Below are positions 27,256-36,317 of a DNA stretch of 64,000 bases, piece by piece. The position numbers and the translations under genes were made by a program. The stretch is from Virgibacillus sp. SK37. GTDB lineage: Bacteria; Bacillota; Bacilli; Bacillales; Amphibacillaceae. Positions within the stretch are counted from its first letter, which is position 1. Every line of letters starts with the position of its first letter. The stretch is from NCBI RefSeq assembly GCF_000725285.1, contig NZ_CP007161.1, positions 2,270,213 to 2,334,212 of the forward strand, given 5' to 3'. The notes beneath the pieces are model-generated. The model ran no database searches, had not been told where the DNA came from, and saw only the letters and a list, made by a program, of their open reading frames with translations.

Positions 27256-28326
27256 CTACAAAGGTTTAGCAAGGAAATTCTGTGTGAAATACAATCGATA
27301 CACCCCGACCCCCAGATGAGTGTATTCTTCTTTTAGCAAAGCTTGACGATGCCCTTCACTATTTAACCACCCTTCTAGTGCTGCTGGTGCATCAGGATAT
27401 TGTGCAGCAATATTTTCACCAGCTGCAGTATAGAAAACCTCTTTTTCAGCTAATCGCTCTTTTAATCCATTGCCATTTTGACTATAATGGGAAAAGTAAT
27501 TATTTATTTCCATATCTTTACTATGCTTTAATGCTACTTGACTTACGGATTCATCCCACTTTAGCACAGACTTTTTGTATTGATGACGTATCACATTCGT
27601 AATTTCAAAAATTTGCCTTTCCATACCCTCCTCTATTTTTAACCATTGTTTATCATCTAAATTAGGGCGCTCAGGAATTTGACCACGATACTCCAATTCA
27701 TAAGGACGGTGCAATAAAAGTATATCTGCAGTTAATACTCTAATAGAGGATAACTTTTCAGTAAATGTGTCAAAATAAGCTTGTACAAATAGATCATCGG
27801 TAACCTTTATTAAGGGGCGCATTTTAAGATCATCTTCATTTAGTTTAAAAGTGTAAGATGCAAAATTCTCACTATAATTTATTTGCTCTTCAAAAGGATA
27901 TTTTGTATTGATCTCAGCATAGGACTTATTAATGACAAAAGGTTTTGAACCTAACTTAGAACCAGTGGCAAATAGCGTTTTGACCTCCCCTTCCATAACA
28001 CCAAATTGAATATATTGATTTGCCTCATCCGTGTATACCCACCAAGTATAGTCATATGCACTTGGATCCTTTCTCTTTGGTTGTCCAAGTTGCTCTTGTA
28101 ACTGTTCAGAACTTTTTCCTATCCATTGAAAAAGATCCCCTTCCAACGGTGTTTTTTTCTGCAATTTTGGAGTTACTTCTTTAGCCTCTAGTAAAGTAAA
28201 CTTCTCTTTTGCTACGCTTACTGATCCAGTAGTTAGGTTTTCAATAGTAGAATCCTTTCCCTCCATTACATAAAAAGCAATAACTCCGAGAATGGTTAGT
28301 AGAACTATAATTTGAATAAACCGCAT
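27256..28326 (-). CDS. ylbC: CAP/SCP-domain secreted protein YlbC
   Basis: A 356-aa protein with an N-terminal signal/anchor segment (about 3-20), a CAP-associated N-terminal domain (about 60-200) and a C-terminal CAP/SCP domain. CAP motifs are visible: NVIRHQY, HSKDMEINNYFSHYS, GENIAAQYP and WLNSEGHRQALL. The protein should act outside the membrane. No substrate is known for the bacterial family; YkwD-like proteins are the nearest described relatives. Confidence 0.88.
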   Translation of the reverse strand: MRFIQIIVLLTILGVIAFYVMEGKDSTIENLTTGSVSVAKEKFTLLEAKEVTPKLQKKTPLEGDLFQWIGKSSEQLQEQLGQPKRKDPSAYDYTWWVYTDEANQYIQFGVMEGEVKTLFATGSKLGSKPFVINKSYAEINTKYPFEEQINYSENFASYTFKLNEDDLKMRPLIKVTDDLFVQAYFDTFTEKLSSIRVLTADILLLHRPYELEYRGQIPERPNLDDKQWLKIEEGMERQIFEITNVIRHQYKKSVLKWDESVSQVALKHSKDMEINNYFSHYSQNGNGLKERLAEKEVFYTAAGENIAAQYPDAPAALEGWLNSEGHRQALLKEEYTHLGVGVYRLYFTQNFLAKPL

Positions 28327-28503
28327 AGAATGGTCCCCTTCTCTTCTTTTTTGTTATATATATGCACAATATACTATAAACATTCTCTTAACTCTATTAT
28401 CTTTATAAGACATATAATCAAAAATCTTATGCGTTTTCAATTGCATGTTCACTTATTTCGTACTATTATAGTGTAGGAAGGACAATTATGTGAGGTGGAT
28501 AAG

Positions 28504-28869
28504 ATGATATTAGAGAATACTGGGATTGAAGACGTTGTTATCGATTTAAAACCACTCGATCATTTAACAGGAAAACATGCTTTTATTCGAGCAGGCCAAT
28601 GGGATTATGATCGTGTAACCTATGATTATAAAATAGAATCAAAAGAAAAAAACATTACATATTACATCCGAATTCAAGGCTACTCTATTGAAGGAGATGT
28701 AGACAGGGGCAATGCTGTAATTAAACTAATGCCTCCAATGTTAGGAAAACATTACTATCCGCATGGGGTTGAATATGGTGAAGAAGAAGGGTTCCCTGCA
28801 AATCTTGTTGAACGCGCAAATAACATTGTTACTAAAGTAAAAGACGAAATTCAACAATATAAAAAATAA
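28504..28869 (+). CDS. YugN-like family protein
   Basis: A 121-aa cytoplasmic protein of the YugN-like family (AGQWDYDRVTYDYKIE, about residues 29-44, and a C-terminal LVERANNIV). Function unknown. The ATG at 28504 follows GAGGTGG; an in-frame GTG at 28495 overlaps that ribosome site. It is followed by a terminator. Confidence 0.8.
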   Translation: MILENTGIEDVVIDLKPLDHLTGKHAFIRAGQWDYDRVTYDYKIESKEKNITYYIRIQGYSIEGDVDRGNAVIKLMPPMLGKHYYPHGVEYGEEEGFPANLVERANNIVTKVKDEIQQYKK

Positions 28870-28879
28870 ATTCAAACTG

Positions 28880-28918
28880 ACCAACTACTCAGATCAAATG
28901 TTAGTAGTTGGTTTTTTA
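28880..28918 (+). terminator. Terminator after the yugN-like gene
   Basis: Arms ACCAACTACT (28880-28889) and AGTAGTTGGT (28903-28912), then TTTTTATT. Confidence 0.9.
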
Positions 28919-29037
28919 TTCAATTTTTAATATAATACGATAAAGTTTTCTGTTCAAATTGGAAAATTAATGCTATATTCTTTATAGAAATAGCTGCCAT
29001 TCTTTTTGCTACATATGAAAGGAGACATTAATTAACG

Positions 29038-30096
29038 TTGATCCGCACACTTACAAAACGCCATTGGACACTAATATTTATAGCCGTATTGCTAATACTT
29101 TTTATAATCTTTATTCTACCTGTCTCCATTCCTCTTATTGTCGCTTTTTTTACAGCATTATTGCTTAACCCTACAATTCGTTTGCTACAAAGGAAAACGA
29201 AGATTAGCCGAAAAGTAGCGGTTTCTATAATATTTTTGCTTTTTTTACTGCTAGTTGGAATTGCCGGAACCTTTATTGTTACAAAAGCTGTGACTCAAGT
29301 TGTAAATTTCGCAGAGGAGGTACCCAGTCATTTTAATCAATTGAATGATATGTATGAAGAGTGGGAGAATGACTTACAACAATATACAAATAATCTTCCT
29401 CCCGAATTTGTGAAACAGATCTCTGATAGCATTGAAGAAAATCTAACAGCACTTAGCAATACAGCTAAAGAGAAAATAACATTAGATAACATTGCAGAGA
29501 TTTTCAGTAAAGTCCCTCAATATTTAATTAGTTTTATTGTTTATCTTATTGCTCTCTTCCTTTTTATGCTGGAATTGCCTTTACTTAAAGCAAAAATGTA
29601 TAACTTATTAACAAAAGAAACTGCTGAAAAGGTTTCATTTATGAACAGGCGTTTAGCTGATGTTTTACTAGGATTTCTAAAAGCACAGTTCCTAGTAAGC
29701 CTTCTAATTCTCGCAGTATCGTTGATCGGCCTGTTTTTGATTACGCCAGAAGTTGCGATCATGATGTCTCTTATTATTTGGATCGTTGATTTAATACCAA
29801 TTATTGGTTCTATCATTATATTAGGACCGTGGGCTTTATTTCTATTACTGGCAGGTGATACAGCATTAGGTATCCAACTTGCTGTACTTGCAATCATTTT
29901 ACTGGCTGTTCGCCGTATTGTGGAACCTAAAGTAATGGGGCAGCATATTGGACTATCTCCGTTGGCCACCTTAATTGCCATGTTTATCGGCTTAAAATTA
30001 TTAGGTTTACTAGGTTTTATATTAGGTCCATTACTATTTATCGCATTTAACTCCGCAAAAGAAGCAGGTATTATAAAATGGAATACAAAAATATAG
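29038..30096 (+). CDS. AI-2E transporter family permease, YtvI-like
   Basis: A 352-aa membrane protein with the AI-2E/PerM family layout: two N-terminal helices (about 10-50), a third near 65-85, a soluble segment (about 90-150) and a C-terminal group of helices with WIVDLIPIIGSIII and the conserved EPKVMGQHIGLSPL block. Sequence flavour is that of YtvI, a sporulation membrane protein. The start is a TTG at 29038, the first possible codon after an in-frame stop; AAAGGAG is a rather long 13 bases upstream. The transported substrate is unknown. Confidence 0.78.
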   Translation: MIRTLTKRHWTLIFIAVLLILFIIFILPVSIPLIVAFFTALLLNPTIRLLQRKTKISRKVAVSIIFLLFLLLVGIAGTFIVTKAVTQVVNFAEEVPSHFNQLNDMYEEWENDLQQYTNNLPPEFVKQISDSIEENLTALSNTAKEKITLDNIAEIFSKVPQYLISFIVYLIALFLFMLELPLLKAKMYNLLTKETAEKVSFMNRRLADVLLGFLKAQFLVSLLILAVSLIGLFLITPEVAIMMSLIIWIVDLIPIIGSIIILGPWALFLLLAGDTALGIQLAVLAIILLAVRRIVEPKVMGQHIGLSPLATLIAMFIGLKLLGLLGFILGPLLFIAFNSAKEAGIIKWNTKI

Positions 30097-30130
30097 GAGG
30101 AAGAGCAATTTCGCTCTTCCTCCTTTTCTT
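30095..30130 (+). terminator. Terminator after the ytvI-like gene
   Basis: Perfect 12-bp arms 30095-30106 and 30113-30124 followed by TTTCTT. Confidence 0.9.
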
Positions 30131-30197
30131 ATCATAATGGAATAATATTAAATTTTAGGAATACAGACTCCCTACCGGCATGGCAGCACTTTTCTTT

Positions 30198-30653
30198 CTA
30201 TGTTCCTAATATTGCTTTTATCATACTTGTTGTTTCTCCGCCTTCAAAAATAATATAAAGTAATAAATAAACCATTACTCCAGTTATTGCACTAAAAAGC
30301 CAAATAACACTTGTTACAGGCCCAATCTTTCTGTGCTTGGTAATTTTACGTTTGAATGCTAGCATAAGCGTAACAACACCAAAAACAGCTCCTATTGTTG
30401 CTAGGGTTATATGAAATATAAGAAAAACGGTGTAGTAAATTTTATACTCATCAGGGCCACCAAAACTTGTATTTCCGACAAATACTGTTCTTGAAACATA
30501 AATAATAAAGAACAGCAATGCACTGATAGCAGCAGACACCATTACTTTTTTATGTGTTTTAGCATTTCCTTTACTAATTAGTATCCATCCTATCGCAACC
30601 AGAATAGCACTTAATGCGATGAAGAAGGTACTTATTGTCGGTAACAACGGCAT
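30198..30653 (-). CDS. DUF420 membrane protein (YozB/CtaM-like)
   Basis: A 151-aa protein with four or five membrane helices and the DUF420 pattern of histidines (KTHKKVMV near residue 32; FHITLATIGAVFG). In Staphylococcus aureus the related CtaM is required for assembly of an aa3-type oxidase, and its location after ctaG fits such a role. Start at the ATG at 30653 (AAGGAAAG upstream) rather than the in-frame ATG at 30671. Confidence 0.8.
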   Translation of the reverse strand: MPLLPTISTFFIALSAILVAIGWILISKGNAKTHKKVMVSAAISALLFFIIYVSRTVFVGNTSFGGPDEYKIYYTVFLIFHITLATIGAVFGVVTLMLAFKRKITKHRKIGPVTSVIWLFSAITGVMVYLLLYIIFEGGETTSMIKAILGT

Positions 30654-30685
30654 CTCTTTCCTTCCTTTCACTCTTCAATTTATGT

Positions 30686-30722
30686 AGAAAACACCTTACC
30701 TCACAAAGGAAGCAAGGTGTTT
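30686..30722 (-). terminator. Terminator after ctaG
   Basis: Arms AAACACCTT (30688-30696) and AAGGTGTTT (30714-30722); on the minus strand it reads into TTTTCT. Confidence 0.7.
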
Positions 30723-30733
30723 AATCGATTTGC

Positions 30734-31633
30734 CTAACTATTCGTCTCTGCAGGAATAGGATCGACCTTAAGACTTTCTTGATTAAACCATGTAAAGAAA
30801 ATACGAGCTAGTATATAGCCATATGTTATTTCCTGCATAATCTTCATAATAATACCACCAAGTTGTTGATCTTCGAGAGTACTCATTGGTGAGAACATTT
30901 CCGGACCAGAAATAGCATAAGATATGCCCTGCAATACATTTCCAGGCACACATAGCGACATTGCCTGAATCCAGGCTCCATCCTGGCTGTAAGCCGCAAA
31001 CAAAGCGTGATCAGCGAATATAATTAATACACAAGCAGGTGTGATCAATACTCCGTTTGCAAAAATATAACCGATTTTTAATAATGGTGACATTGTATCC
31101 CATTCCTTAATAGGAGACAAAATTGGCCACCAAACAATAAAGGCTGCAAGAAGGATAACTAGAGAGATCGAAGTATGTGCAATTTGCGACGATTTGGCAA
31201 AGTCAAAAACTGCTGGTACATGATATAAGGAAAACAGGCTGTTAAATAATAATAAAGAAATAATGGGTTTCGTTAATACCTTTAATGCTGGGTATATAAA
31301 CGGAGCATATACCACCTTTCTCCATATCCAAACAGGTAAGCCTTTTATAACTAAAATAGGAAAGATCAAATAATATATTGCCATTTGTGCCATATGTGCA
31401 CTAAGCATAATATGTGTTAAAAGATCAACTGGAGATCCTTTTACGATATAGAGCAATAATAGAGCAATATAAAAAGAAACCTGTTGTTTATTAGATGGCT
31501 TTTCCTCTATTCCCCACTTGGAACGATAAGGTCCGGTAACCAAAAAATATACGATTGCAAGACTAATAACAAATAGGAAGAAATAGGGACTCCATAAAGC
31601 ACGGAAACCAAAAATCTGTAATTCTAACCACAT
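30734..31633 (-). CDS. ctaG: Cytochrome c oxidase assembly factor CtaG
   Basis: A 299-aa seven-helix membrane protein of the caa3 CtaG family, with conserved histidines in MLSAHMAQMAIYYL and FSLYHVPAVFDFA. In B. subtilis CtaG is required for caa3 oxidase formation, probably in copper handling. It is normally the last gene of ctaCDEFG; here 723 bases containing a tandem array separate it from ctaF, and a terminator follows ctaF, so it probably has its own promoter. Confidence 0.92.
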   Translation of the reverse strand: MWLELQIFGFRALWSPYFFLFVISLAIVYFLVTGPYRSKWGIEEKPSNKQQVSFYIALLLLYIVKGSPVDLLTHIMLSAHMAQMAIYYLIFPILVIKGLPVWIWRKVVYAPFIYPALKVLTKPIISLLLFNSLFSLYHVPAVFDFAKSSQIAHTSISLVILLAAFIVWWPILSPIKEWDTMSPLLKIGYIFANGVLITPACVLIIFADHALFAAYSQDGAWIQAMSLCVPGNVLQGISYAISGPEMFSPMSTLEDQQLGGIIMKIMQEITYGYILARIFFTWFNQESLKVDPIPAETNS

Positions 31634-31861
31634 AGATAATCACTCCATTTAGGGTTTATCTCTACTATTATAACTTACATGGTCAATGAATACACGTATA
31701 GAATGTGACGATTTTAAAACTTTCCTTTATTATAAAGAGTTATAATATCTGACTGTAATATGCAACCATATATTATTAATAATAATTGGTAAAGTATATA
31801 AATACCTATTTAAATAATATTAACCCTGGCGATTGTAAGATAAAAACTAAGAGGCTTGCAT

Positions 31862-31882
31862 AGTTGGAGGAAATTCCGCACT
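31862..31882 (+). repeat. Single end-like copy of the GC-rich element boundary motif
   Basis: AGTTGGAGGAAATTCCGC, very close to the outer ends of the element at 18804 and related to the sequence at 52184, lies immediately before the 20-bp tandem array. No matching inverse copy was found on the other side of the array. Confidence 0.5.
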
Positions 31883-31895
31883 AGTGTGAAAAAAA

Positions 31896-32175
31896 TCAGC
31901 AGTAGAGCGAGATAATTCGACGGAGAACGAATTAATCGGCAGTAGAGTGATGCTATCCGCCGGAGAGCAAATAATTCAGCTGCAGAGCGAAATTATCCGC
32001 CGGAGAGCGAATTAATCAGCTGCAGAGCAAGATAATCCACCGGAGAGCAAATTAATCAGCTGCAGAACAAGATAATCCGCCGGAGAGCGAATTAATCGGC
32101 TGCAGAGCGAAACTATCCGCCGGAGAGCGAATTAATCGGCAGTAGAGGAAAAGTATCCGCCGGAGACATCCCAAA
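31896..32175 (+). repeat. 20-bp tandem array, 13 full units plus a partial one, alternating two unit types
   Basis: Exact 20-base periodicity from 31896 to about 32167. Odd units follow tcagctgcagagcaagataa (with cagcagtagag variants) and even units follow tccgccggagagcgaattaa, giving a 40-base higher-order repeat. Each unit opens with a short palindrome (CAGCTG/CTGCAG or TCCGCCGGA) and closes with an AT-rich tail. The even-type unit is identical at 31996, 32076 and 32116. It lies between ctaF and ctaG; no open frame spans it. Confidence 0.92.
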
Positions 32176-32321
32176 CTAGCTATTGTGTGTTCACCATAAG
32201 TTATTTTCCGGAACGGCCGTTTACAGTACTTACAGATAAATAGGAATTTATATATATTGCGATTTTTTTATTGTTAACACTCCAACTTATATTTAACCTC
32301 TAAAATATTTAAAAGACCAAA
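32176..32321. other. Non-coding stretch between tandem array and ctaF terminator
   Basis: AT-rich sequence with no plausible start plus ribosome site. Together with 31634-31861 it must hold any ctaG promoter, but I see no convincing -35/-10 pair. Confidence 0.4.
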
Positions 32322-32350
32322 AGAAAAAGACCGGTATGCTTACCGGTCTC
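32322..32350 (-). terminator. Terminator after ctaF
   Basis: Arms AGACCGGTA (32328-32336) and TACCGGTCT (32341-32349), followed on the minus strand by TTTTCTTTT. Confidence 0.9.
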
Positions 32351-32356
32351 TTCTGT

Positions 32357-32680
32357 TTACCACCATGCAATTGTTAATAGTGTAGCAACAGTCAATACTG
32401 CTGCCCATACACCACCATAAATCATCATAGATGGGAATTCATGATCTTTGTCTTTCATGTGCATGAAGTAATAAAACTGAAATGCAACTTGAACAACTGC
32501 CAATAGTAGAATTACTGGGATAATAAACATTTTGTCCATTGCTTTTGTAGCAACCAAGGTAAAGGCAATTATGGTAAATCCAATCATTAAAGCAAAGGAG
32601 ATCAGTTGCTTTTTCATTTCTTCTTTATTTCTTTTCTTTTGAAACGAATTAACACTGTTGGTATTGGTGTTCTCTGACAT
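32357..32680 (-). CDS. ctaF: Cytochrome c oxidase (caa3) subunit IV
   Basis: A 107-aa protein with three membrane helices, resembling bacterial subunit IV (COX4_pro): LISFALMIGFTIIAF, FQFYYFMHMKDKDH. It is a small structural subunit of the terminal oxidase. The ATG is 3 bases beyond the ctaE stop and GGTAGG precedes it. It ends the ctaC-D-E-F operon at a terminator. Confidence 0.92.
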   Translation of the reverse strand: MSENTNTNSVNSFQKKRNKEEMKKQLISFALMIGFTIIAFTLVATKAMDKMFIIPVILLLAVVQVAFQFYYFMHMKDKDHEFPSMMIYGGVWAAVLTVATLLTIAWW

Positions 32681-32683
32681 AAT

Positions 32684-33307
32684 TTAACCTACCTTTCCCA
32701 TTAGATAAACTACTGTAAAGATAAATACCCATACAACATCAATAAAGTGCCAATAAAGACTGAAAGTATAATATTTTGGAGCATTATATAAATTCAATCC
32801 TCTTTTTGCATTTCTAACCATTAAGGCAATTAACCAGCTAAGTCCAAATACAACGTGACCACCGTGGAAGCCTACTAATGTATAGAAGGCTGACCCAAAT
32901 GCTGAAGAGCGGAATGTAAAACCGAATTCATGAATATAATGAGCAAACTCATAAATTTCACAACCAAGGAAACCCATTCCCAGCAAAGCAGTGATAGCAA
33001 GCCATAATTGCATTTTCTTAAAGTCATTATTTTTCATATGATACATAGCATATACACTCGTCAATGAACTGGTTAATAACAGCATTGTCATAATAAATAC
33101 AAGCTTTAATCCAAATAAATCAGTTGACGCAGGACCACCTGCAGTAGAATTCCTTAACGCAAGGTAGGTCCCAAAAAAACTAGCAAACAAGACAGTTTCT
33201 CCACCAAGGAAAAACCATAAACCAAAGAATTTATTCTTTCCTTCAAGGGTAGCTTTTTCTGGTTCCTGCGGCATTACTTCTGGATTTAAGGAATGATCGT
33301 GACTCAT
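32684..33307 (-). CDS. ctaE: Cytochrome c oxidase (caa3) subunit III
   Basis: A 207-aa protein with five membrane helices and the COX3 features WFFLGGETVLFASFFGTYLA and GFHGGHVVFGL. The start is the ATG at 33307 (MSHDHSLN), with GGGAGG 9 bases upstream, one base after the ctaD stop; the frame extends 16 codons into ctaD but those residues are not COX3-like. Confidence 0.95.
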   Translation of the reverse strand: MSHDHSLNPEVMPQEPEKATLEGKNKFFGLWFFLGGETVLFASFFGTYLALRNSTAGGPASTDLFGLKLVFIMTMLLLTSSLTSVYAMYHMKNNDFKKMQLWLAITALLGMGFLGCEIYEFAHYIHEFGFTFRSSAFGSAFYTLVGFHGGHVVFGLSWLIALMVRNAKRGLNLYNAPKYYTFSLYWHFIDVVWVFIFTVVYLMGKVG

Positions 33308-33308
33308 C

Positions 33309-35162
33309 TTAGTCAGCCTCCCTTTCAAGATCTTCTTTCTTAATGTGATAGCCATGGTAGTCTTTCAAAGATCTGATTAACATACAAATCAATGCTGTAC
33401 CAATACCAGCAAAGACTGCCAATAACCATGCATTGTGATCAACCTGGTAAATAAACCCAAAACCAGCAACAAAGAATCCTAATGACATGATGAAAGGAAG
33501 AATAGAACCATCAGGCATATGAATATCTCCAAGCGGTTCTGCTGGTGTCATTTTACCTTTACCTTCTGTTTTTTCAATCCATAAAGGATCCAAACCACGT
33601 GTAAGTGGAGTTTGCTTGAAGTTATAGAATGGTGGTGGTGAAGGAATTGCCCATTCCAACGTACGACCATCCCATGGGTCAGCAGGAGCTTTTTCTCCTT
33701 TAACTGCAGTGTAAATAATGTTGATTAGTAGAATTATTACTGCAACACCCATTAAAAATGCACCAATTGTACTTATAAAGTTACCAGTATCTAATCCTTG
33801 ATCTTCAAGGAATACCCAGTAACGACGTGGCATACCCATTAATCCAAGGAAATGTTGAATAAAGAATGTCAAGTTAAAACCGATTAAGAAAATCCAAAAT
33901 GCAGCTTTACCCATACCTTCATGTAGAATGCGGCCAAACATTTTTGGATACCAGTAATGTATACCTGCCAGGATTCCAAATACAGAACCACCAACAATAA
34001 CATAATGGAAGTGAGCAACAACAAAGTAGGTATCATGATACTGATAGTCAGCTACTGCAGAGGCTAGCATAACTCCGGTCATTCCACCAATTGTAAATGA
34101 AGGAATGAAACCTAGTGCCCAAAGCATCGCAGAGTTAATACTAATGCTTCCTCCCCACATCGTTGCAAGCCAGTTAAATATTTTAATACCAGTCGGTACT
34201 GCTATAGCCATTGTTGCAATAGCAAAAATAGAGTTAGCGACTGGACCTAGACCAACCGTAAACATGTGGTGAGCCCATACCATAAATCCTAAGAAAGCGA
34301 TTAAGATTGTCGCAAATACCATCGCAGTGTAACCAAATAATCTTTTCTTTGAAAATGTAGAGAAAATATCACTAAACAAACCGAAAGCAGGTAAAATCAA
34401 AATATATACTTCCGGGTGACCGAAGATCCAGAATAAATGCTGCCAGATTACAGTATTACCACCTAAAGCAACATCAAAGAAAGCTGAATCAAACATGCGG
34501 TCAAACATAAGTAGGAATAATCCTACTGTTAAAGCCGGGAAAGCAAATAGAATAAGAACACTAGTAACAAATGTCGTCCAAGTAAATAATGGCATACGCA
34601 TATAAGTCATTCCAGGTGCACGCATGGTAACAATTGTTACTAAGAAGTTAATTCCGCCAATTAATGTACCTGCCCCGGCTATTTGTAATCCAATTGTGTA
34701 AAAATCCACTCCATGACCAGGTGATTGGATGGATAATGGCGCATAAGATGTCCATCCTGCATCAGGAGCTCCACCCAGGAACCAACTACAGTTCAATAAG
34801 ATTCCACCAAACATAAATAACCAAAAACCTAATGAATTTAAAAATGGAAATGCAACATCTCTAGCCCCTATTTGCAAAGGCATGATGGCATTCATTAAAC
34901 CTAAAAACAGCGGCATGGCTGCCAAGAAGATCATGGTCGTTCCATGCATTGTAATCATTTCATTATATAAACCAGCACTTATAAAATCATTTTCCGGTTT
35001 AATTAGTTGAATACGTATAAATAATGCTTCAATACCACCAAGCAGGAAGAAAAATCCGCCACCAACTAAATATAAATGCGCAATTTTTTTATGGTCGACT
35101 GTTGTTAAATAATCCCACAAGAAGGCTCCGAAGCCTCTTTTTTGAGTAGCTGCTATACTCAA
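33309..35162 (-). CDS. ctaD: Cytochrome c oxidase (caa3) subunit I
   Basis: The catalytic heme-copper subunit, 617 aa. Metal ligands are visible: the low-spin heme His in MITMHGTTM, CuB His and crosslinked Tyr in FGHPEVYILILP, the HH pair in AHHMFTVG and the heme a3/a ligands in VVAHFHYVIVGG. The Tyr in the first of these makes it an A-type oxidase. The C-terminus has two extra helices, as in Bacillus caa3. The start is a TTG behind GGGAGG (spacing 8). Confidence 0.97.
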   Translation of the reverse strand: MSIAATQKRGFGAFLWDYLTTVDHKKIAHLYLVGGGFFFLLGGIEALFIRIQLIKPENDFISAGLYNEMITMHGTTMIFLAAMPLFLGLMNAIMPLQIGARDVAFPFLNSLGFWLFMFGGILLNCSWFLGGAPDAGWTSYAPLSIQSPGHGVDFYTIGLQIAGAGTLIGGINFLVTIVTMRAPGMTYMRMPLFTWTTFVTSVLILFAFPALTVGLFLLMFDRMFDSAFFDVALGGNTVIWQHLFWIFGHPEVYILILPAFGLFSDIFSTFSKKRLFGYTAMVFATILIAFLGFMVWAHHMFTVGLGPVANSIFAIATMAIAVPTGIKIFNWLATMWGGSISINSAMLWALGFIPSFTIGGMTGVMLASAVADYQYHDTYFVVAHFHYVIVGGSVFGILAGIHYWYPKMFGRILHEGMGKAAFWIFLIGFNLTFFIQHFLGLMGMPRRYWVFLEDQGLDTGNFISTIGAFLMGVAVIILLINIIYTAVKGEKAPADPWDGRTLEWAIPSPPPFYNFKQTPLTRGLDPLWIEKTEGKGKMTPAEPLGDIHMPDGSILPFIMSLGFFVAGFGFIYQVDHNAWLLAVFAGIGTALICMLIRSLKDYHGYHIKKEDLEREAD

Positions 35163-35206
35163 GGTTCAAACCTCCCTTAATTTCTCTCTTAAGAATTTAA
35201 ATATTA

Positions 35207-36256
35207 CTATTTACCTGCACTTTCAGGTGTAATATCAGATGGTTTCAATTGCATCAGATAGGCTGAAATTTTCTTTGCTTCTTCTTCAGAAACAGCAGGA
35301 TAGTTACCTGTCATTTTATTTCCAGGCTTAATAGATTCAGGATCCATGATCCACTTAACAAGATTTTCCTCGTTTGGCTCTAAAAAACCAGCAATTTTAG
35401 AACGATTTCCGAAATCAGTAAGATTAGGTCCAACAGCTGCAGGTGATGATCCTATAGCATGACAGCCCATACAACTCTTCTCTTCAAATAAATCCTTACC
35501 TTCTTGTGCTACTGCGTCCTGTGGCTGTGCTTTTGGATCGACATTTTGCATATCAGATACCCATTGATCAAATTCTTCTGGGCTGACTGCAACTACCTTA
35601 AAATCCATTAATGAATGCGATGGACCACAAAGTTCAGCACATTTCCCCCAGTATACGCCTTCTTCTTTTGCTTCAATATACATTTTGTTTACGTTCTCAG
35701 GGTTAACATCCATTTTCCCTGATATACTTGGAATCCATAATGAATGGATTACATCAGAAGAAATCATATTTAGATAAACCTTTTCTCCTGTTGGGATGTA
35801 CAAATCTTGGCTTGTTTGAATTTCTTCACCTTTGTAATTAAAATGCCACCAATACTGGTTTCCAGTGACTTCAATATTAACTCCGTCGCCGGATTTTGAC
35901 ATGTCTGCTAGTTCAAATGTAGCCGCAACAGTTGGAACTGCAAGAATCAATACCAAGATAATTGGTATTACTGTCCAAACTGTCTCAAGTGTCTTATTAC
36001 CTTCCACTTGTTTTGGTATGTAATTTTCCTGTCCTTTCTTCTTACGAAAGCGAACTAGGGCAATCACATATACTACAATTACAACCGCAAACACAAACAC
36101 CATTACAAGTGTTGATAGCAAAATCAAATTCATTGATGTTTCTGCTCCAGTCCCTTTCGGTACAAGAGCGGTTAAGTTTTCTTTACCGCAACCAGCCAAG
36201 ACTATTGCTAAAAAACTTAATAGGAATAATGCTTTAATTTTTCCCATCCCTTTCAT
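35207..36256 (-). CDS. ctaC: Cytochrome c oxidase (caa3) subunit II with fused cytochrome c domain
   Basis: A 349-aa lipoprotein: lipobox LAGC at residues 20-23, two membrane helices (to about 100), a cupredoxin domain with the CuA site CAELCGPSHSLMDF and a C-terminal cytochrome c domain with the heme motif CMGCH. The fused heme domain defines this as a caa3 oxidase, accepting electrons from cytochrome c outside the membrane. AGAGGT precedes the ATG; a second ATG lies three codons in. Confidence 0.96.
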   Translation of the reverse strand: MKGMGKIKALFLLSFLAIVLAGCGKENLTALVPKGTGAETSMNLILLSTLVMVFVFAVVIVVYVIALVRFRKKKGQENYIPKQVEGNKTLETVWTVIPIILVLILAVPTVAATFELADMSKSGDGVNIEVTGNQYWWHFNYKGEEIQTSQDLYIPTGEKVYLNMISSDVIHSLWIPSISGKMDVNPENVNKMYIEAKEEGVYWGKCAELCGPSHSLMDFKVVAVSPEEFDQWVSDMQNVDPKAQPQDAVAQEGKDLFEEKSCMGCHAIGSSPAAVGPNLTDFGNRSKIAGFLEPNEENLVKWIMDPESIKPGNKMTGNYPAVSEEEAKKISAYLMQLKPSDITPESAGK

Positions 36257-36317
36257 GAATTCATACCTCTCTTTCTCCTTGTTGATTCCTTATTTATGTT
36301 AATTTTTTAAGGACAAT

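Noticed and set aside
29541-29981. 146-codon minus-strand frame opposite the ytvI-like gene
   Set aside because: Antisense to a membrane protein; no independent start signal.
31896-32175. Possible CRISPR array
   Set aside because: Units are contiguous 20-mers without unique spacers; the alternate units are themselves repeats, and no cas genes are near.
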